Of a stretch of DNA of 64,000 nucleotides, positions 59,742 through 64,000 are shown piece after piece. The position numbers and the translations under genes were made by a program. The stretch lies in contig NZ_JAMBOP010000017.1 in the NCBI RefSeq assembly GCF_023715645.1, positions 1-64,000 on the forward strand, written 5' to 3'. Under the pieces are notes generated by a model. The model made no database searches. It was not told the DNA's origin and saw nothing but the letters and a program-made list of their open reading frames with translations. Positions within the stretch are counted from its first letter, which is position 1. Each line of letters begins with the position of its first letter. This DNA is from Bacillus cytotoxicus. Lineage in GTDB: Bacteria > Bacillota > Bacilli > Bacillales > Bacillaceae_G.

Positions 59742-60494
59742 TTAATTACAATACTGATCTACTATCTTATTTAGACGTTCTATATTTTCTGAAGATACAT
59801 TTTCTGATAATCTTGCCGCAGCAATAATAGGAGCCCACTCAAAAACTTCATCCCTAGATAAACCAGTATTTTTACAATATATACGTAAATACATGTCAGC
59901 TAATTCTACTGAAGACTGTGAATACAATAGATATGTTCGATATACATCTGCCCGAATATCCCCCGAGCTAGAATCCACCCAATCAATAATATTCACGTTA
60001 TCATTACTCATAATCAAATTAAATGGATGAAAATCTCCATGACAGAGCCTTGGTTCAAATACCATTGAATCCAATTTCCTTACTAATTTATCCTTTTGTA
60101 TTTCACCTAAATTATGTACGGATTCAATCTGGCGATGTAATTTTTCTGACATCGATTCAAGTAAAGTTGAATCAACAACGACAGCATGCACCTCTTTTTG
60201 GACATTGACGCAAATATTTATGTAATGCTCAGCTAATTCCATATTATTCATTAAGAGATCTCCTACTGTTTTCCCTTCTACATATTCCATTATAACTGCT
60301 TGTCTGCCCTTTATTTCTCTAACTTCTAGTACTTTCGGAACGTGAAGACCACATGAATAAGCGTATTCTTGTTTTTTAGCCTCATATAAAGATTCTGTAT
60401 TTGGAAAATGCTTGTTAAACACCTTCACAATTTTATCATCACAAAGGTATATCTTCGCTGTATTTCCTATAGCTATCGGATCACCTAGATTCAA
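59742..60494 (-). CDS. Aminoglycoside phosphotransferase/choline-kinase-fold protein
   Basis: A 250-aa kinase-like protein. It has an ATP-lobe Lys in KIVKVFNK, the catalytic loop LCHGDFHPFNLIM (H-x-D-x-x-P-x-N) and the metal-binding NIIDWVDSSSGDIRADVYR segment. It is of the APH family, which phosphorylates antibiotics or small metabolites; resistance cannot be assumed. No partner gene is adjacent. Confidence 0.82.
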   Translation of the reverse strand: MNLGDPIAIGNTAKIYLCDDKIVKVFNKHFPNTESLYEAKKQEYAYSCGLHVPKVLEVREIKGRQAVIMEYVEGKTVGDLLMNNMELAEHYINICVNVQKEVHAVVVDSTLLESMSEKLHRQIESVHNLGEIQKDKLVRKLDSMVFEPRLCHGDFHPFNLIMSNDNVNIIDWVDSSSGDIRADVYRTYLLYSQSSVELADMYLRIYCKNTGLSRDEVFEWAPIIAAARLSENVSSENIERLNKIVDQYCN

Positions 60495-60593
60495 TTATTT
60501 TCTCTCCCCAAATAAATTATAATAATGCCAAATTCGATGTAATGAAAATAAAATCCTTCTACCGCTAGGCTGCTTTTTTAGTTAAATAAAAAA

Positions 60594-60624
60594 AATCCCT
60601 TTAGATAGTTGCATCTAAAGGGAT
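60594..60624 (-). terminator. Terminator of mqo
   Basis: Perfect arms AATCCCTTTAGAT and ATCTAAAGGGAT(T), followed on the minus strand by eight T. Confidence 0.85.
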
Positions 60625-60688
60625 GAGGCATCATGATCTTATTTCAAGCCCATAGCTTGCGTTATTTAAACTTTTTCATTAAATACCT

Positions 60689-62194
60689 TTAAGAATTAAC
60701 AACAGAACGCTTTTTTTCGCTTAGACCAAGCGTCTGTGCTGTTGAATCGTGAAGTTCTTGGAACAGCCCTGGGTTTTCCACTAGTGACACGCCATAAGAA
60801 GGAATCATTTCTTTTATTTTCGGTCCCCACTCTTTCATGTGTTGTGGGAAGCATTTTTGTAATACCTCAAGCATAACGTGAACAGCAGTAGAGGCACCCG
60901 GAGAAGCACCGAGCAATGCAGCTACCGAGCCATCAGCGGCACTAACAACTTCCGTACCAAATTGAAGTGTTCCTTTACCACTTGCAGTATCTTTGATAAC
61001 TTGTACACGTTGGCCCGCTATCACTATACCCCAATCCTCACTTTTGGCGTTTGGAATAAACTCACGTAATTCTTCCATGCGCTTTTCATTCGATAACATG
61101 ACTTGCTGGATCAAATATTTTGTCAATCCCATCTCTTTTACGCCTGCTGCCAACATAGTGAAGACGTTATTTGGTTTTACGGAACTTATCAAATCAAAAT
61201 TTGAACCAGTTTTTAAGAACTTTGGTGAGAAGCCGGCAAACGGTCCAAACAATAATGCTTTTTTGTTGTCAATATATCTTGTATCAAGATGCGGAACAGA
61301 CATTGGAGGAGCACCAACCTTAGCTTTACCGTATACTTTTGCATGGTGCTGCGCTATAACTTCCGGATTGTTACATACCATAAATAGGCCGCTTACTGGG
61401 AACCCTCCAATATGTTTTGACTCAGGAATACCAGTTTTTTGTAGTAAAGGCAAACTTCCGCCCCCACCGCCGATAAAGACGAATTTTGCAGTATGATATT
61501 CGATTTTACCGCTATCGATATCATGTACCTTCACTTCCCATGAACCATCGCTAGTACGTTTAATATCCTGAACACTATGCTTGTAATTTATCTCGACGTT
61601 TTTTCTCTGTAAGTGATCAAACAACATGCGTGTTAACGCACCAAAGTTAACATCCGTTCCAGAGTCGATTTTTGTTGCCGCTATCGGTTCATTCGATGTG
61701 CGGCCTTCCATGATAAGCGGAATCCATTCTTTCAGCTTTCCAAGGTCATCAGAAAACTCCATCCCTTGAAACAGGGAATTATTTGAAAGCGCTTCAAAAC
61801 GTTTTTTCAAAAACGTTACATTTTTTTCCCCTTGTACTAAACTCATATGAGGTATTGGCATGATAAAGTCCTGCGGATTACGAATCAGCTTGCTGTTTAC
61901 AAGATAAGACCAAAACTGTCTTGAAAGCTGAAACTGTTCATTAATTTTTATAGCTTTGCTAACATCTACAGATCCGTCAGATTTTTCGGATGTATAGTTA
62001 AGCTCACACAGTGCAGAATGACCCGTACCCGCATTATTCCATTCGTTAGAGCTTTCTTCCCCCGCATTTGCGAGTTTTTCAAACACTTTGATCTCCCATT
62101 CAGGTACTAACTCTTTCAGTAATGAGCCTAAAGTCGCACTCATAACTCCGGCACCAATTAAGATAACGTCTGTTTTCTTCTGCATTTTGCTCAT
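60689..62194 (-). CDS. mqo: Malate:quinone oxidoreductase
   Basis: A 501-aa FAD enzyme of the membrane surface that oxidises malate to oxaloacetate and reduces quinone. The FAD motif is [35 protein letters not shown] and a C-terminal [20 protein letters not shown] are diagnostic. The ATG at 62194 is chosen, behind GAGGAAGG; an ATG 15 bases upstream would include that site in the coding region. The upstream region to 62732 contains no gene. Confidence 0.95.
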   Translation of the reverse strand: MSKMQKKTDVILIGAGVMSATLGSLLKELVPEWEIKVFEKLANAGEESSNEWNNAGTGHSALCELNYTSEKSDGSVDVSKAIKINEQFQLSRQFWSYLVNSKLIRNPQDFIMPIPHMSLVQGEKNVTFLKKRFEALSNNSLFQGMEFSDDLGKLKEWIPLIMEGRTSNEPIAATKIDSGTDVNFGALTRMLFDHLQRKNVEINYKHSVQDIKRTSDGSWEVKVHDIDSGKIEYHTAKFVFIGGGGGSLPLLQKTGIPESKHIGGFPVSGLFMVCNNPEVIAQHHAKVYGKAKVGAPPMSVPHLDTRYIDNKKALLFGPFAGFSPKFLKTGSNFDLISSVKPNNVFTMLAAGVKEMGLTKYLIQQVMLSNEKRMEELREFIPNAKSEDWGIVIAGQRVQVIKDTASGKGTLQFGTEVVSAADGSVAALLGASPGASTAVHVMLEVLQKCFPQHMKEWGPKIKEMIPSYGVSLVENPGLFQELHDSTAQTLGLSEKKRSVVNS

Positions 62195-62550
62195 GATAAC
62201 CTTCCTCATCCCCTATATTTACAAAAAAGAGTATGCGCTCCTGCTTAGATGTCACAAAAGCAATGCGCCACCTAGACCCCACCTAGGAACACACCTTTTC
62301 TGTTTCAATTATAACTGTTCATATTCTATTATAATTATTTACAAGGTAAAATATCTAGTGTTATCTGATAATTATAAACTATTTAAAGCAGTTAAAAAAG
62401 TAAGAATTTCATTTAGAGGGCCCTAACCCCGCTTCTTGCAAGGGTTAACCGTTACTTGTGGTATAATTCTCAGCAATTAATATTTTGGAATAAAGTCTGT
62501 TCATCCTCTACCTATGTTATATAAATACACCTTGAAACAAAGACATAAAA

Positions 62551-62586
62551 AACACCCTGTTGGATATATCGTATCCAACAGGGTGA
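62551..62586. terminator. Strong hairpin
   Basis: ACACCCTGTTGGATA and TATCCAACAGGGTG arms around TATCG. No adjacent gene on the plus strand ends here, so it is an orphan or backup terminator. Confidence 0.65.
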
Positions 62587-62674
62587 AACGGTGCAACTTT
62601 TGTAGGTGTTAAAAAAGTTTGATCAAAACCTTGTGGAAGTATTGTTTTTTCAGCAAAAAACAATAGCTGAATTT

Positions 62675-62704
62675 TGAAACAGTCTTCCTTATGAAGACTG
62701 TTTC
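62675..62704 (-). terminator. Terminator of the S9 peptidase gene
   Basis: GAAACAGTCTTC and GAAGACTGTTTC arms around CTTAT, about 28 bp after the stop. Confidence 0.7.
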
Positions 62705-62732
62705 ATCCTTATGCATCCTGTGAGGATATCCA

Positions 62733-64000
62733 TTATAAAACCCTAAACTCTTTCATACTTTCTCCAAGAATATAGTGAGAAAACCACATCAAATTCTGCT
62801 TCATAATAGCCACATTAATTCCTGGCTGGTCAGAACTATATTTCATTCCTTTAAATATAATTAATTCTGTATCAACTTCCATATCCCTTAATCCTTGATA
62901 TAGCTCATATGCATTTGGAGTTGGAATTCTTGCATCCTTTTCGCCATGTTGGATTAAGGTGGGAGTACAAGCTGATTTAATATATGTCATTGGTGATGTT
63001 TTCGTATATATATCTGGATCATTCCATGGATTATTTCCTAGATGCATCCTAATAAAGTAAGGTATATCTGTATTTACATAATGGGTACTCCAATTCGTAA
63101 TTCCGCCTCCAACTGAAATAGCTTTAAATCTACTACTAAATGTAGAACAGAAAGCTGATATATATCCCCCGTTGCTCCATCCCATAACCCCTACTCTATC
63201 TTTATCTGCAATCCCTTTGTCAACTAGTTTATCCACTCCAGATATAACATCATCGTAGTCAGAAATTCCTAGTTTTCTATAGTTTGCTTTTAAGAATTCA
63301 TTACCATAACCAGAACTTCCCCTGTAGTTTGGTTCTAAAACTATAAAGCCTTTTTCGATAAACTGTTCAATAGGATATTTCTCATTAAAACAGTCTGAAA
63401 ATATTGGAAAGGATGCAAAGGCCGGACCACCATGGATTACCACTAATAAGGGATATTTTTTATTTGCGTCAAACTCTACTGGGGTTGATAAAACACCCTC
63501 TATTTCAAGACCATCACTACTTTGCCATGAGATTATTTCCCTGTTACTTTTAAGCTTTCCTTTGAAAAAGCTATTTTCATTCGTTATTTTTTTATCGTCT
63601 AAATAGATTTCAAAGGTTTCATTTGTTATAGCTTTATTATAGGATATATGATTTCCATCCCTTGTTATAGAAGCATCCATTATAAAGCTATCTACTTTTT
63701 CGCTTAACATTTCCACAGTGCCATCCTCAGATAGCAATCCAATAAGATAATTAGTTTTATTCTGCCATCTAATTAAAATTCCTTTAGCTGTCCACCGTAA
63801 TGGAATAACCGTACTATCAAAATCTGTTAAAGGTTGAATTAACTCTCCATTATTAATATCATATATCTCTAATGTACTGTCTTGGATATGGGTCTTATAG
63901 TAATCCTTCTCCCTTATGCTTGCTGAGTAACATATTTTGCTTCCTTCAGGAGAAAAGCAAACGCTCCCTCCCAACAATTTATCTATATTTAGCTTTTGTA
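62733..64000 (-). CDS. S9-family peptidase (prolyl-oligopeptidase/acylaminoacyl-peptidase type), 5' end outside the window
   Basis: At least 422 codons; the frame stays open to the window edge, so the N-terminus is missing. The N-terminal part is the end of a beta-propeller and the C-terminal 230 residues an alpha/beta hydrolase: oxyanion region VVIHGGPAFASFP, nucleophile Ser in GVMGWSNGGYISAF, and the acid Asp in QHGEKDARIPTPNAYEL. At the place of the catalytic His the sequence reads FKGMKYSSDQPG, with Tyr (TAT) where His (CAT) is expected, so the copy may be inactive. Confidence 0.85.
   Translation of the reverse strand, partial: QKLNIDKLLGGSVCFSPEGSKICYSASIREKDYYKTHIQDSTLEIYDINNGELIQPLTDFDSTVIPLRWTAKGILIRWQNKTNYLIGLLSEDGTVEMLSEKVDSFIMDASITRDGNHISYNKAITNETFEIYLDDKKITNENSFFKGKLKSNREIISWQSSDGLEIEGVLSTPVEFDANKKYPLLVVIHGGPAFASFPIFSDCFNEKYPIEQFIEKGFIVLEPNYRGSSGYGNEFLKANYRKLGISDYDDVISGVDKLVDKGIADKDRVGVMGWSNGGYISAFCSTFSSRFKAISVGGGITNWSTHYVNTDIPYFIRMHLGNNPWNDPDIYTKTSPMTYIKSACTPTLIQHGEKDARIPTPNAYELYQGLRDMEVDTELIIFKGMKYSSDQPGINVAIMKQNLMWFSHYILGESMKEFRVL

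Larger units (their letters stand above)
62195..62732. other. Non-coding interval upstream of mqo
   Basis: It contains a GC-richer, foldable stretch just before mqo (62255-62292, CACCTAG repeated), then AT-rich sequence, and two terminator hairpins (listed separately). No ORF with a ribosome site is seen. Confidence 0.5.

Overview
The window is low-GC Firmicute chromosomal DNA that fits the Bacillus cereus group. The sprT-cmpA-tex-ndoA-ndoAI-(alr)-ydcC-acpS-rhomboid-uvsE-cshA-murF-ddl order next to a tRNA/rRNA operon is the usual arrangement in that group, shown here on the minus strand. The broken alr gene, the many copies of an unusual 200-bp repeat and several decayed genes suggest a divergent member, perhaps B. 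cytotoxicus-like. The species is an inference and was not tested.

Layout. 1-1540: the 5' end of a 16S rRNA gene and 13 tRNA genes, all minus strand, read from two tandem promoters. 1546-13632: housekeeping genes, with alr reduced to an N-terminal remnant at 5437-5604. 13822-20197: an MFS exporter, an amino-acid permease and a tyrosine/homogentisate catabolic operon (hppD-fahA-hmgA). 20487-21228: an IS200-type element. 21500-29300: a pair of tiny membrane peptides, a HAD phosphatase and an lnrJK-LMN-type two-component/ABC-2 transporter locus. 29392-33542: an ABC-F gene with an attenuation-type leader, a 25-codon amphipathic peptide and a BmrA-like exporter. 33648-39122: single genes, repeats and more tiny membrane peptides. 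Two of these peptides and one candidate small RNA lie downstream of a shared 40-bp promoter element. 39181-41759: molybdate sensor and uptake genes (no ATPase) with a perfect palindromic operator. 41760-45000: repeats, glcU, proC and decayed GNAT and oppA fragments. 45028-50304: membrane proteins, regulators and lipoproteins. 50522-55437: C4-dicarboxylate transport and sensing (dctA, dctR, dctS, dctB). 55850-57700: a SCIFF ribosomally made peptide and its radical-SAM maturase. 57722-64000: bcrC, a mismatch glycosylase, a VOC protein, a phosphotransferase, mqo and the start-truncated end of an S9 peptidase.

Most interesting. The SCIFF peptide/maturase pair is a hallmark of Clostridia. Here it sits in a Bacillus background behind three TGTGA-N6-TCACA palindromes spaced exactly 31 bp apart, which match Fnr and Rex sites, so redox or anaerobic control is likely. 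A terminator-like hairpin lies between peptide and maturase. Second is the 40-bp element (TTACA-N4-TGTAA-N6-TGTAA plus a TCGATAGTT tail) found three times at 36.8, 37.6 and 38.8 kb. Third is a family of about 13 copies of a 200-bp MITE-like repeat with inverted ends.
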